From Acidobacteriota bacterium (GTDB lineage: Bacteria; Acidobacteriota; Vicinamibacteria; Vicinamibacterales; 2-12-FULL-66-21), in the NCBI GenBank assembly GCA_013362195.1, contig JABFWM010000305.1:1-5519 (forward strand): 5,519 bases of DNA, written 5' to 3'. Both the position numbers and the translations under genes were made by a program. Positions within the stretch are counted from its first letter, which is position 1; every line of letters begins with the position of its first letter. The notes below the pieces were generated by a model. That model did not search any database. It was not told where the DNA came from and saw nothing but the letters and a program-made list of their open reading frames with translations. Of the stretch, positions 1-5,519 are shown piece after piece.

Positions 1-5
1 ACGCT

Positions 6-40
6 GAAGGGCGAAGGGCGAAGGGCGAAGGGCGAAGAGC
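6..40. repeat. Short tandem repeat, 5 x GAAGGGC heptamer
   Basis: Four perfect head-to-tail copies of GAAGGGC (6-12, 13-19, 20-26, 27-33) are followed by a fifth with one change, GAAGAGC (34-40). Both ends lie inside the window: the bases before position 6 and after position 40 do not continue the pattern. The array sits about 100 bases upstream of the propeller gene start and has no sign of being translated. Arrays of this kind are prone to slippage, so copy number may vary between strains. No function can be assigned. Confidence 0.9.
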
Positions 41-104
41 GTTTCGGGGTTGTCGCGGGCGGGCTGGCTGAAGGTGCCGCGCCTCTTTGCGTTGACTGCT
101 GCAG

Positions 105-124
105 CTTCCGCCTTCAGGCGGAAG
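105..124 (+). other. Perfect 8-bp hairpin just upstream of the propeller gene
   Basis: CTTCCGCC (105-112) pairs perfectly with GGCGGAAG (117-124) across a TTCA tetraloop. The stem ends four bases before the Shine-Dalgarno sequence. No T-run follows on either strand, so a classical intrinsic terminator is not supported. It is either a leader hairpin in the mRNA of the downstream gene or a U-tract-less terminator of a gene left of the window. A related hairpin lies in the leader of the receptor gene (1994-2007). No convincing -35/-10 pair was found in 41-142: a TTGACT at 92-97 has no matching -10 at the right distance. Confidence 0.6.
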
Positions 125-128
125 ATTC

Positions 129-134
129 GAGGGA
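129..134 (+). promoter_or_regulatory. Ribosome binding site of the propeller gene
   Basis: GAGGGA lies eight bases before the ATG at 143 and matches the anti-Shine-Dalgarno core. It decides the start. The upstream in-frame TTG at 50 would add 31 residues ahead of the signal peptide and read through the hairpin at 105-124, whereas the ATG at 143 begins directly with a signal sequence. Confidence 0.75.
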
Positions 135-142
135 ACACGTTC

Positions 143-1759
143 ATGAAGGCATTCTGGTCTCGCGCGGCAATCGCCGCACTCGCATGCGCCGTGATCGCGC
201 CGCTCGGCGCGCAGACGCAGCCGTCGTCGCACGCGCCGCAGCTGGTCGACTGGCTCACCGACGGCGGCGACAACCAGCGGACGGGATGGAACCGCGACGA
301 GCAGATCCTCACCAAGGCCAACGTCGGCTCACTCAAGTTGTTGTGGAAGCTGCAGACCGACAATGAGCCGCGTGCCCTCCATTCGCTGATGCCCGTGCTC
401 GTCGTCGGGCAGCTGCCGACGACGAATGGCCCGAAGCAGGTCGGCTTCGTCGCCGGCATCTCCGACAACCTCTATGCCTTCGACGTCGAGACCGGCAAGG
501 TCCTGTGGCAGAAGCACTGGACCTACGAACAGCCGGCAGGACGCGGCGGCGGGGGTGGAGGACAACCGCAGCCACGCGACCCGCGGCACCTCGGGTTCCT
601 TCGCCCGGGCGGCAGCAGTGACACGCCGGTCATCGGACCGCCCGACGCGCAGGGCCGACGGCCGATCTACTTTGTCACCGGCGACGGCACGCTGCACACG
701 CTCAACGCGGCCGACGGCACCGACTTGCAGCCGCCGTTCATGTTCCACGCCGGCAAGGGCTGGGCGCTGAACCTCGTGGGCAACACGGTCTGGATGGCCG
801 ACACCTATGCGGGCATCTCGATCGCCGCCGTGAAGCTCGACGATCCGTCGCATACCGTGATGACCTACAACGCCGGCAGCGGCGGCGCCTGGGGACGACG
901 AGGGGCGGTGATCGATTCGCACGGGAACGCGTATTCGACGACCGGTGACGGCGTCTACGATCCCGCGAGCGATCCGCCGCGCTACGCCAACAGCGTCATC
1001 GGCGTCACGATCGACGGCGACAAGCTGCGGCTGAAGGACTACTACACGCCGCGGAACTGGGACTGGCTGCGCAAGCGCGATCTCGATCCGAACAACACGC
1101 CGACGATCTTCACCTACAAGGGACGCGAGCTGATGGCGGCCTCCGGCAAGGAGTGCCGCATCTACCTGCTCGATCCGGCGTCGCTCGGCGGCGCCGATCA
1201 CCAGACGCCGCTCTTCAAGACGGACCTGTTCTGCAACGAAGACGTCGATTTCCAGGACGCCGGCAGTTGGGGCGCGCTGTCGACGTGGGAAGACGAGCGC
1301 GGCACGCGCTGGGTGCTCGCGCCGTTCTGGGGTCCGGTGCATTCGCGGTTCAAGGCGCCGATCATGAACACGCCGACGCCACAGGAAGGCGGGGTGGCGG
1401 CGTTCACGCTGGCCGATCGCGACGGCGCGCTCGAACTGACGCCCGCATGGGTCTCGCGCGACATGCATCGCGGTGAACCGGTCATCGTCGTCAACGGGAT
1501 GGTGTTCGGCTACGGCAGCGGCGAATACACCGGGCAGGCGTTCCCCGACGTCGGCCTCCAGTTCGATTCGACGATCCGCGCGTCGAAGGGCACGCGCGCG
1601 GTCATCTACGCGCTCGACGCGCAGACCGGTAAGGAACTGTGGTCGAGCGGCGAGCAGATGCACCAGTGGAATCATTTTTCCGGCATCACGGTCGTCAACG
1701 GCCGGGTGTACCTCGGCACCTACGACGGCACGCTCTACTGCTTTGGCGTCACACCATGA
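143..1759 (+). CDS. Secreted PQQ-binding-like beta-propeller repeat protein
   Basis: This 538-residue protein begins with a Sec-type signal peptide (MKAFWSRAAIAALACAV...), with basic residues K2 and R7, a hydrophobic core at about 8-21 and probable cleavage near A23. C15 is in a poor lipobox context, so a lipoprotein is less likely. The mature part opens with a motif seen in PQQ-like propellers (W37 to N50, DGGDNQRTGWN, then LLWK near 66-69). Recognisable blade repeats are NLYAFDVETGKVLW (109-122), GDGTLHTLNAADGT (180-193) and VIYALDAQTGKELW (487-500), closing with YDGTLYCFG (527-535). A Gly6 run (135-140) forms a probable loop between early blades. The W-motif repeats resemble those of quinoprotein alcohol dehydrogenases. 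There is no CXXCH haem site and no adjacent Cys-Cys pair as in classical PQQ dehydrogenases; the mature cysteines are C338, C364 and C533. Oxidoreductase activity and PQQ binding are therefore unproven, and a structural or binding propeller is equally possible. Location is periplasmic or extracellular. No partner gene is visible upstream. The receptor gene follows on the same strand after about 300 bases. Confidence 0.9.
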   Translation: MKAFWSRAAIAALACAVIAPLGAQTQPSSHAPQLVDWLTDGGDNQRTGWNRDEQILTKANVGSLKLLWKLQTDNEPRALHSLMPVLVVGQLPTTNGPKQVGFVAGISDNLYAFDVETGKVLWQKHWTYEQPAGRGGGGGGQPQPRDPRHLGFLRPGGSSDTPVIGPPDAQGRRPIYFVTGDGTLHTLNAADGTDLQPPFMFHAGKGWALNLVGNTVWMADTYAGISIAAVKLDDPSHTVMTYNAGSGGAWGRRGAVIDSHGNAYSTTGDGVYDPASDPPRYANSVIGVTIDGDKLRLKDYYTPRNWDWLRKRDLDPNNTPTIFTYKGRELMAASGKECRIYLLDPASLGGADHQTPLFKTDLFCNEDVDFQDAGSWGALSTWEDERGTRWVLAPFWGPVHSRFKAPIMNTPTPQEGGVAAFTLADRDGALELTPAWVSRDMHRGEPVIVVNGMVFGYGSGEYTGQAFPDVGLQFDSTIRASKGTRAVIYALDAQTGKELWSSGEQMHQWNHFSGITVVNGRVYLGTYDGTLYCFGVTP

Positions 1760-1796
1760 ACCGGGATGCGCTACCAGGGCACCGCTGGGCAGGTAA

Positions 1797-1810
1797 GCGT
1801 TGCGCAACGC
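1797..1810. repeat. Perfect 14-bp palindrome GCGTTGCGCAACGC
   Basis: GCGTTGC (1797-1803) is followed directly by its reverse complement GCAACGC (1804-1810). As RNA it would fold as a 5-bp stem with a GCGC loop. It is followed by AAAA rather than a T-run, so it is a poor terminator on the plus strand. As DNA it has the two-fold symmetry expected of a dimeric repressor operator, but it lies about 260 bases before the receptor start. Its two halves recur as the separated arms of the receptor leader stem (1978-1986 and 2023-2031). Function unknown. Confidence 0.5.
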
Positions 1811-1940
1811 AAAACGTCAACAGCGTCCAACGCGGTGCCCCAGCGGTCAGAAACGGGGGGTAACGTCCTGGTGTGCCGGCATTTAGTTATTTCACCCGGC
1901 GTTTGACAGTTCGATAAATACCTCGGGCGTCGGCTTGTTT

Positions 1941-1970
1941 TTGACACCCGCCGGTACCCGCCGGTAGGCT
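1941..1970 (+). promoter_or_regulatory. Candidate sigma70-type promoter of the receptor gene
   Basis: A consensus -35 box TTGACA (1941-1946) is followed after 18 bases by TAGGCT (1965-1970), which keeps the three most conserved -10 positions (T1, A2, T6). Transcription would start near 1977, giving a leader of about 80 bases before the GTG at 2059. The segment just upstream is more AT-rich than its surroundings, as often seen next to promoters. The -10 match is partial, so this remains a candidate. Another TTGACA at 1903-1908 has no usable -10 at the right spacing. Confidence 0.5.
1946..1966. repeat. 10-bp tandem direct repeat inside the promoter spacer
   Basis: ACCCGCCGGT occurs at 1946-1955 and again at 1956-1965, and the next base (A, 1966) continues the period, giving 21 bases at period 10. 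The unit is about one helical turn, so both copies present the same face of the DNA. The repeat fills the space between the proposed -35 and -10 boxes, a position where a bound regulator would block or remodel RNA polymerase binding. Whether a protein binds is unknown; GC-rich chance similarity is the alternative. Confidence 0.55.
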
Positions 1971-1977
1971 CCGCGCA

Positions 1978-2031
1978 CGTTGCGCGCGACGGATCCGCTC
2001 AGGCGGAGGCTCGCTCGTGCGCCGCGCAACG
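1978..2031 (+). other. Leader stem-loop of the receptor mRNA
   Basis: CGTTGCGCG (1978-1986) pairs perfectly over nine bases with CGCGCAACG (2023-2031). Inside the 36-base loop a second small hairpin is possible: TCCGC (1994-1998) with GCGGA (2003-2007). The outer stem would begin almost at the predicted transcription start and ends ten bases before the Shine-Dalgarno tract, leaving that tract exposed. Stem-loops at the 5' end are known to stabilise some mRNAs, for example ompA. No riboswitch class, including cobalamin, was recognised. Confidence 0.45.
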
Positions 2032-2040
2032 GTTCGCGTC

Positions 2041-2056
2041 AAGGAGGAGGAGGGGG
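2041..2056 (+). promoter_or_regulatory. Extended polypurine Shine-Dalgarno tract
   Basis: The 16-base all-purine tract AAGGAGGAGGAGGGGG lies directly ahead of the GTG start at 2059. It begins with a full AAGGAGG match to the 16S 3' end and repeats GGAGG in further registers, one of which (2046-2050) has near-ideal spacing of eight bases. It fixes the GTG at 2059 as the start; the other in-frame GTG at 2017 lies inside the leader stem-loop and would place a charged segment before the signal peptide. Confidence 0.8.
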
Positions 2057-2058
2057 TC

Positions 2059-5000
2059 GTGGAACGTTGGTTCGCAAGAATCGTCCTGGCCGTGGTGTGT
2101 CTGGCCACGGCAGGCTCGGCACCGTCCGCTGCACAAGGGTTGACGGGTCAGCTTTCGGGCACCGTCGCGGACGCCGGCGGCGGCGTCATGCCCGGCGTTA
2201 CCGTCGTGCTCAAGAACGCGGGCACGAATCAGACCCGGGAGACCGTCACCGGCGCCGACGGCGCCTTCGTCTTTCCCGATCTGCTCGCCGGCACCTACGA
2301 CATCACCGTGTCGATGAGCGGCTTCAAGACCTACGAGCAGAAGGGCATCAAGGTCGGGGCCACCGAGCGCCTGGCGCTGCGGACGATTGCCCTCGAAGTC
2401 GGCACCTTGAACGAGCAGGTCACCGTGCAGGCCGAGGCGGCGCTGGTGCAGACCACCAACGCGGCGCGGTCGGCCGTCATCGAGCGCCAGCAGATCGAAG
2501 ACCTCGCGCTGAAGGGGCGCGACTTCGCCGGCTACCTCAAGCTGCTGCCCGGCGTCATCGACACGAGCGCGCGTGAGGCGCCGGGCTGGGGCAGCATGGG
2601 CGGCCTCTCCATCAACGGCCGCAGCGGCGGCTTCAATTTCTCCTACGACGGCGTCACCAACAAGGACACCGGGTCGAACAGTGGCAACTACGCCGCGCCG
2701 GCGCTCGATTCGATCGGTGAAGTGCGCGTGCAGACGTCGAACTTCCAGGCGGAGTACGGCCGCAGCTCCGGCGCGACCATCACCGTGGTCACGCGCGCCG
2801 GCACGAAGGATTTTCATGGCAGCGCCGCCTACTACAAGCGCGACGATGCGTGGAACGGCAACGAGTTCCAGCGCCGTCAGCAGTGCGGCCTCGGCCAGAC
2901 GGCGCTGTGCAAACCGCCGCTCTACACCTTCGACAACGAGGCGTGGACGCTCGGCGGCCCGGTGCTGGTTCCCGGGACGAACTTCAATCGCGGCCGCAAC
3001 AAGCTGTTCTTCTTCTTCTCGCAGGACATCCTGTCGCGCACGGATCCCGGCGGCGTCAACCAGCGCCGGATGCCCACCGCGCGCGAGCGCCAGGGCGACT
3101 TCTCGCAGACCTTCGACAGCCGGGGCCAGCTGATTTACATCCGCGATCCGCTCCTGTCCGGCACGTGCAACAGCCAGTCGGGCGGCGATGCGTGCTTCGC
3201 CGGCAACGTGATTCCCGCCAACCGCATCGACCCGGTCGGCCAGGCGCTCTTGAACCTGTTCCCGCAGCCGAATGCCACCGATCCGACCGGCGCCAATCAG
3301 TACAACTACACGTTCCAGACCGTGCAGGACTGGCCGCGCAACGACCAGGTGCTGCGCATGGACTGGAACGCCGCGCGCAACACCACGATGTACGGGCGCC
3401 TGCAGTGGGGCTACGAGAAACGAGCGGGCGGCGTCTCGTTCCTCGGATCGACGGCCGCCGGGTGGCCGCAGCAGCCGAGCAAGTACGAGATCGACACGAT
3501 CAGCTACGTGAACACGCTGCTGCACACGTTCAATTCGACGACGTTCTCGGAGTTCACGATTGGCGTGAACTGGGCGCATCAGTACACGAGTCCGCTCGAC
3601 GAGGCGTCGAAGGAGGCCAACGATCGCACCCTCGTGCTGCCGAGCTTCCGCCAGTTCTTCCCGGAGGCGAACCCGCTGAACTCGATGCCGCAGGCGACGT
3701 TCAACGGCACCCTGCCCGGCAATGTCGCACAGTTCAACGTCGAGAGCCGCTGGCCGTTCTTCGGCTTCAACACGCTGTTCAATGTGTCGGGCAACGTGAC
3801 GAAGATCCTCGGCTCGCACAACATCAAGTCCGGCATCTTCGTCGAACACACCACGCGTCCGGCACAGCGCTCCTCGACCTTCAACGGCGCGCTCAGCTTC
3901 AACGTGGATGGATCGAACCCGCTGAACACGAACGTCGGGTTCGCGAACGCGCTGCTCGGCGCCGTCACGCAGTACCAGGAGGCAAACGGCCATCCCTCGG
4001 CGCACGCGCTCTTCTACAACACCGAGTGGTACGCGCAGGACAACTGGCGGCTGAAGCGGAACTTCACCATCGATGCGGGCCTGCGCTTCTACTACATCAC
4101 GCCGACCGAGAGCCACGGCGACCAGGTCGCGCAGTTCGAGCCGACGCAGTTCGCCGCGTCGAGTGCGCCGCTGCTGTTCCAGCCGATCAGCACCGCGCGG
4201 GGACGCCGCGCGGTGAACCCCGTGACCGGCGAAGTCTTCCCGCTCGTCTATCTCGGCCGTCTCGTGCCGAACACCGGCACCTTCACGAACGGCATGGCGG
4301 TGTACGACGGCACCCCGCAGCGGAGCGCCGCGTTCCGGATCGCGCCGCGCCTCGGCTTCGCGTGGGACCTGACCGGCGACGGCAAGACCTCGATTCGCGG
4401 CGGCGCGGGCACGTTCTACGATCGGTACGCCGACGACAACATTCTCGATCTCGTCGAGCTGCCGCCGCTGCTGCAGACGTTCACCACCAACTACACGACG
4501 ATCAGCGAGCTGCTGGCCAGCCCGCTCACCGCGACGCCGACCGCGGTCCGCCGCATCGAGCAGTTCACGCCGCCGGTGGTCTACAACTGGAGCCTCGGCG
4601 TGCAGCGCGATCTCGGCTGGCGCTTCGTCGGCGACGTCGCGTATGTCGGCAACGCCGCGCGCAACCAGCTGATCACGCGCGACATCAACGGCTGCGGCTA
4701 CGGATGCGCCTACCAGCCCTCGAGCCTCGACCCGACCAACGTCGTCGGCGGCGTCGTGCAGCCGCTGCCGAACGACTTCCTGCGCCCGTATCGCGGCTAC
4801 GGCCGCATCCAGAACCGCGAGTTCACCGGCTACTCCGATTACCACTCGCTGCAGTTCTCCGGCACCCGCCGGCGCGGGCCGGAAGGGCTCGCGTTCGGCG
4901 TCGCCTACACCTACCAGCTCGTGAACAACACGCTCGGCGCGATCGACCCCTTCGTCGAGGACAACCGCGCCCGCAACTACGCCGCGAATGGACGGCGTCC

Positions 5001-5519
5001 GCACACGTTGACGGTGAGCTACGCCTACGACGTGCCCGGCATCGGCGCGATCTGGGACAACCAGGTGGCGAAGGCGATCCTCGACAACTGGCAGATCTCC
5101 GGGATCACCTCGGTCTTCAGCGGCACCTACACCGGGTTCACCTACTCGTATACCAACGTGCCGACCGGCACCCTCAGCGGCACCGGGGCCATCGATGCGC
5201 CAAGCGCGTTCAACCTCGGCTCCAGCCGGCCCGACATCGTCTGCGATCCGAATATCGCGCGCGGCGACCGGTCGTTCTCGCACCAGTTCAACCCCGACTG
5301 CGTCCAGCCGCCGTCCGATCCGAACCGCCTGGGGAACGCGAAGGGTGACGAATACCTGGGGCCCGGCTTCATGAACTGGGACATTTCGTTCTTCAAGAAC
5401 ATCCCGGTCGGTGGCACGCGCCGGCTGCAGCTCCGCGCGGAGCTGTACAACGCGTTCAACACCGATCAGTGGACGAACGTGAACCGGAGCGCCGTGTTCA
5501 ACTTCCAGACGGGCGCACA
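2059..5519 (+). CDS. Oar-like TonB-dependent receptor with carboxypeptidase regulatory-like domain, 3' end cut by window
   Basis: An outer-membrane transporter of which 1153 codons are present without interruption; the last barrel strands and stop codon are outside the window. The GTG start follows a strong ribosome binding site. Residues 1-25 form a signal peptide (basic R3 and R7, hydrophobic core 8-18, cleavage near SAA/Q). Residues 32-115 fit a carboxypeptidase regulatory-like Ig fold (SGTVADAGGGVMPGVTVVL, then GAFVFPDLLAGTYDITV). Residues 115-255 fit a TonB plug: VTVQAEAALVQTTNAARSAV, LKGRDF near 152-157, LLPGV, then NGRSGGFNFSYDGV and FQAEYGRSSGATITVVTRAG. The barrel follows, with family-typical FFFFSQD (317-323), PTARERQGDFSQ, IPANRIDP (385-392), LFPQPN and, near the end, LRAELYNAFN (1125-1134). 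About 40-60 residues probably remain. Such receptors import large or scarce ligands using TonB-ExbB-ExbD energy. The ligand cannot be inferred here, and no SusD-like partner is visible. Mature cysteines occur as four close pairs (276/284, 370/379, 879/883, 1062/1081). Confidence 0.93.
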   Translation, partial: MERWFARIVLAVVCLATAGSAPSAAQGLTGQLSGTVADAGGGVMPGVTVVLKNAGTNQTRETVTGADGAFVFPDLLAGTYDITVSMSGFKTYEQKGIKVGATERLALRTIALEVGTLNEQVTVQAEAALVQTTNAARSAVIERQQIEDLALKGRDFAGYLKLLPGVIDTSAREAPGWGSMGGLSINGRSGGFNFSYDGVTNKDTGSNSGNYAAPALDSIGEVRVQTSNFQAEYGRSSGATITVVTRAGTKDFHGSAAYYKRDDAWNGNEFQRRQQCGLGQTALCKPPLYTFDNEAWTLGGPVLVPGTNFNRGRNKLFFFFSQDILSRTDPGGVNQRRMPTARERQGDFSQTFDSRGQLIYIRDPLLSGTCNSQSGGDACFAGNVIPANRIDPVGQALLNLFPQPNATDPTGANQYNYTFQTVQDWPRNDQVLRMDWNAARNTTMYGRLQWGYEKRAGGVSFLGSTAAGWPQQPSKYEIDTISYVNTLLHTFNSTTFSEFTIGVNWAHQYTSPLDEASKEANDRTLVLPSFRQFFPEANPLNSMPQATFNGTLPGNVAQFNVESRWPFFGFNTLFNVSGNVTKILGSHNIKSGIFVEHTTRPAQRSSTFNGALSFNVDGSNPLNTNVGFANALLGAVTQYQEANGHPSAHALFYNTEWYAQDNWRLKRNFTIDAGLRFYYITPTESHGDQVAQFEPTQFAASSAPLLFQPISTARGRRAVNPVTGEVFPLVYLGRLVPNTGTFTNGMAVYDGTPQRSAAFRIAPRLGFAWDLTGDGKTSIRGGAGTFYDRYADDNILDLVELPPLLQTFTTNYTTISELLASPLTATPTAVRRIEQFTPPVVYNWSLGVQRDLGWRFVGDVAYVGNAARNQLITRDINGCGYGCAYQPSSLDPTNVVGGVVQPLPNDFLRPYRGYGRIQNREFTGYSDYHSLQFSGTRRRGPEGLAFGVAYTYQLVNNTLGAIDPFVEDNRARNYAANGRRPHTLTVSYAYDVPGIGAIWDNQVAKAILDNWQISGITSVFSGTYTGFTYSYTNVPTGTLSGTGAIDAPSAFNLGSSRPDIVCDPNIARGDRSFSHQFNPDCVQPPSDPNRLGNAKGDEYLGPGFMNWDISFFKNIPVGGTRRLQLRAELYNAFNTDQWTNVNRSAVFNFQTGA

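Larger units (their letters stand above)
1760..2058. other. Intergenic region and receptor leader
   Basis: This stretch has no convincing gene. From left to right it holds a perfect palindrome (1797-1810), an unremarkable part to about 1875, a comparatively AT-rich segment (about 1880-1945) with two TTTGACA boxes, a promoter candidate with a tandem repeat in its spacer, a leader stem-loop and the receptor's Shine-Dalgarno tract. An ATG at 1756 overlaps the propeller stop codon and opens a 35-codon reading frame to 1863. It has no ribosome binding site and no recognisable features, so it is not called as a gene. No strong intrinsic terminator for the propeller gene was found; the best candidate, a 5-bp stem (GCCGG 1875-1879 with CCGGC 1896-1900), has a 16-base loop and only a short T stretch after it. 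Confidence 0.7.

Noticed and set aside
50..142. An N-terminal extension of the propeller gene from the TTG at 50
   Set aside because: It would place 31 residues before a normal signal peptide and read through a perfect hairpin, while the ATG at 143 has a well-spaced GAGGGA.
329..1807. A 492-codon open frame on the minus strand opposite the propeller gene
   Set aside because: Same cause: composition is Arg/Val/Ala-rich and without motifs, while the plus-strand frame shows clear propeller repeats.
1875..1908. A possible terminator hairpin GCCGG/CCGGC after the propeller gene
   Set aside because: Only five base pairs with a 16-base loop and a three-T stretch; too weak to call.
1971..2058. A riboswitch, such as cobalamin, in the receptor leader
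   Set aside because: The leader is only about 80 bases and none of the conserved boxes of known classes were recognised; only a simple stem-loop is supported.
1887..2108. A 73-codon minus-strand frame across the receptor promoter
   Set aside because: It is Arg/Thr-rich with no motifs and covers the receptor leader and start; more likely chance in GC-rich DNA.
3007..3018. Four TTC codons in a row inside the receptor
   Set aside because: They encode the FFFF of a family-typical barrel strand, so protein sequence explains the repeat.
1999..5283. A 1094-codon open frame on the minus strand opposite the receptor gene
   Set aside because: It is an Arg/Ala/Val-rich frame with no recognisable domain, a by-product of strong G/C bias at the third positions of the real gene. 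The plus-strand frame has a signal peptide, family motifs and a ribosome binding site.
2850..5348. An 832-codon plus-strand frame overlapping the receptor in another phase
   Set aside because: The translation is Arg/Ala/His-rich with no family motifs. The receptor frame is continuous through the same region, so this is not a frameshifted continuation.

Overview
The window looks like a GC-rich chromosomal segment of a soil-type Acidobacteriota bacterium, possibly of the Vicinamibacteria. This is an inference from three things: an Oar-like TonB-dependent receptor with an N-terminal carboxypeptidase-regulatory-like domain (a family greatly expanded in that phylum), a secreted PQQ-binding-like beta-propeller protein beside it, and strongly G/C-biased third codon positions. 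No rRNA, tRNA, mobile element or CRISPR array was seen.

Layout. Positions 1-142 are non-coding, with a five-copy GAAGGGC heptamer array (6-40), a perfect 8-bp hairpin (105-124) and a ribosome binding site. Positions 143-1759 (+) encode a 538-residue exported PQQ-like beta-propeller protein. Positions 1760-2058 are an intergenic and leader region. It holds a 14-bp palindrome, a more AT-rich segment, a candidate sigma70-type promoter with a 10-bp tandem repeat in its spacer, a stem-loop near the predicted 5' end of the transcript, and a long polypurine Shine-Dalgarno tract. From 2059 to the window edge (+) runs a GTG-initiated outer-membrane receptor. It has a signal peptide, a regulatory-like Ig fold, a plug and most of a beta-barrel; 1153 codons are present and the C-terminus lies beyond the window.

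How they may work together. Both products should leave the cytoplasm: the propeller protein to the periplasm or beyond, the receptor to the outer membrane. The roughly 300-base gap and the separate promoter candidate suggest two transcription units on the same strand rather than a tight operon. No substrate can be read from the sequence. A shared uptake-and-oxidation role is only a possibility.

I do not see a new biological system here. The observations most worth a second look are regulatory: the promoter-spacer repeat, related hairpins in both leaders, and reuse of the CGTTGCGC motif. The four close cysteine pairs in the receptor are also worth checking.
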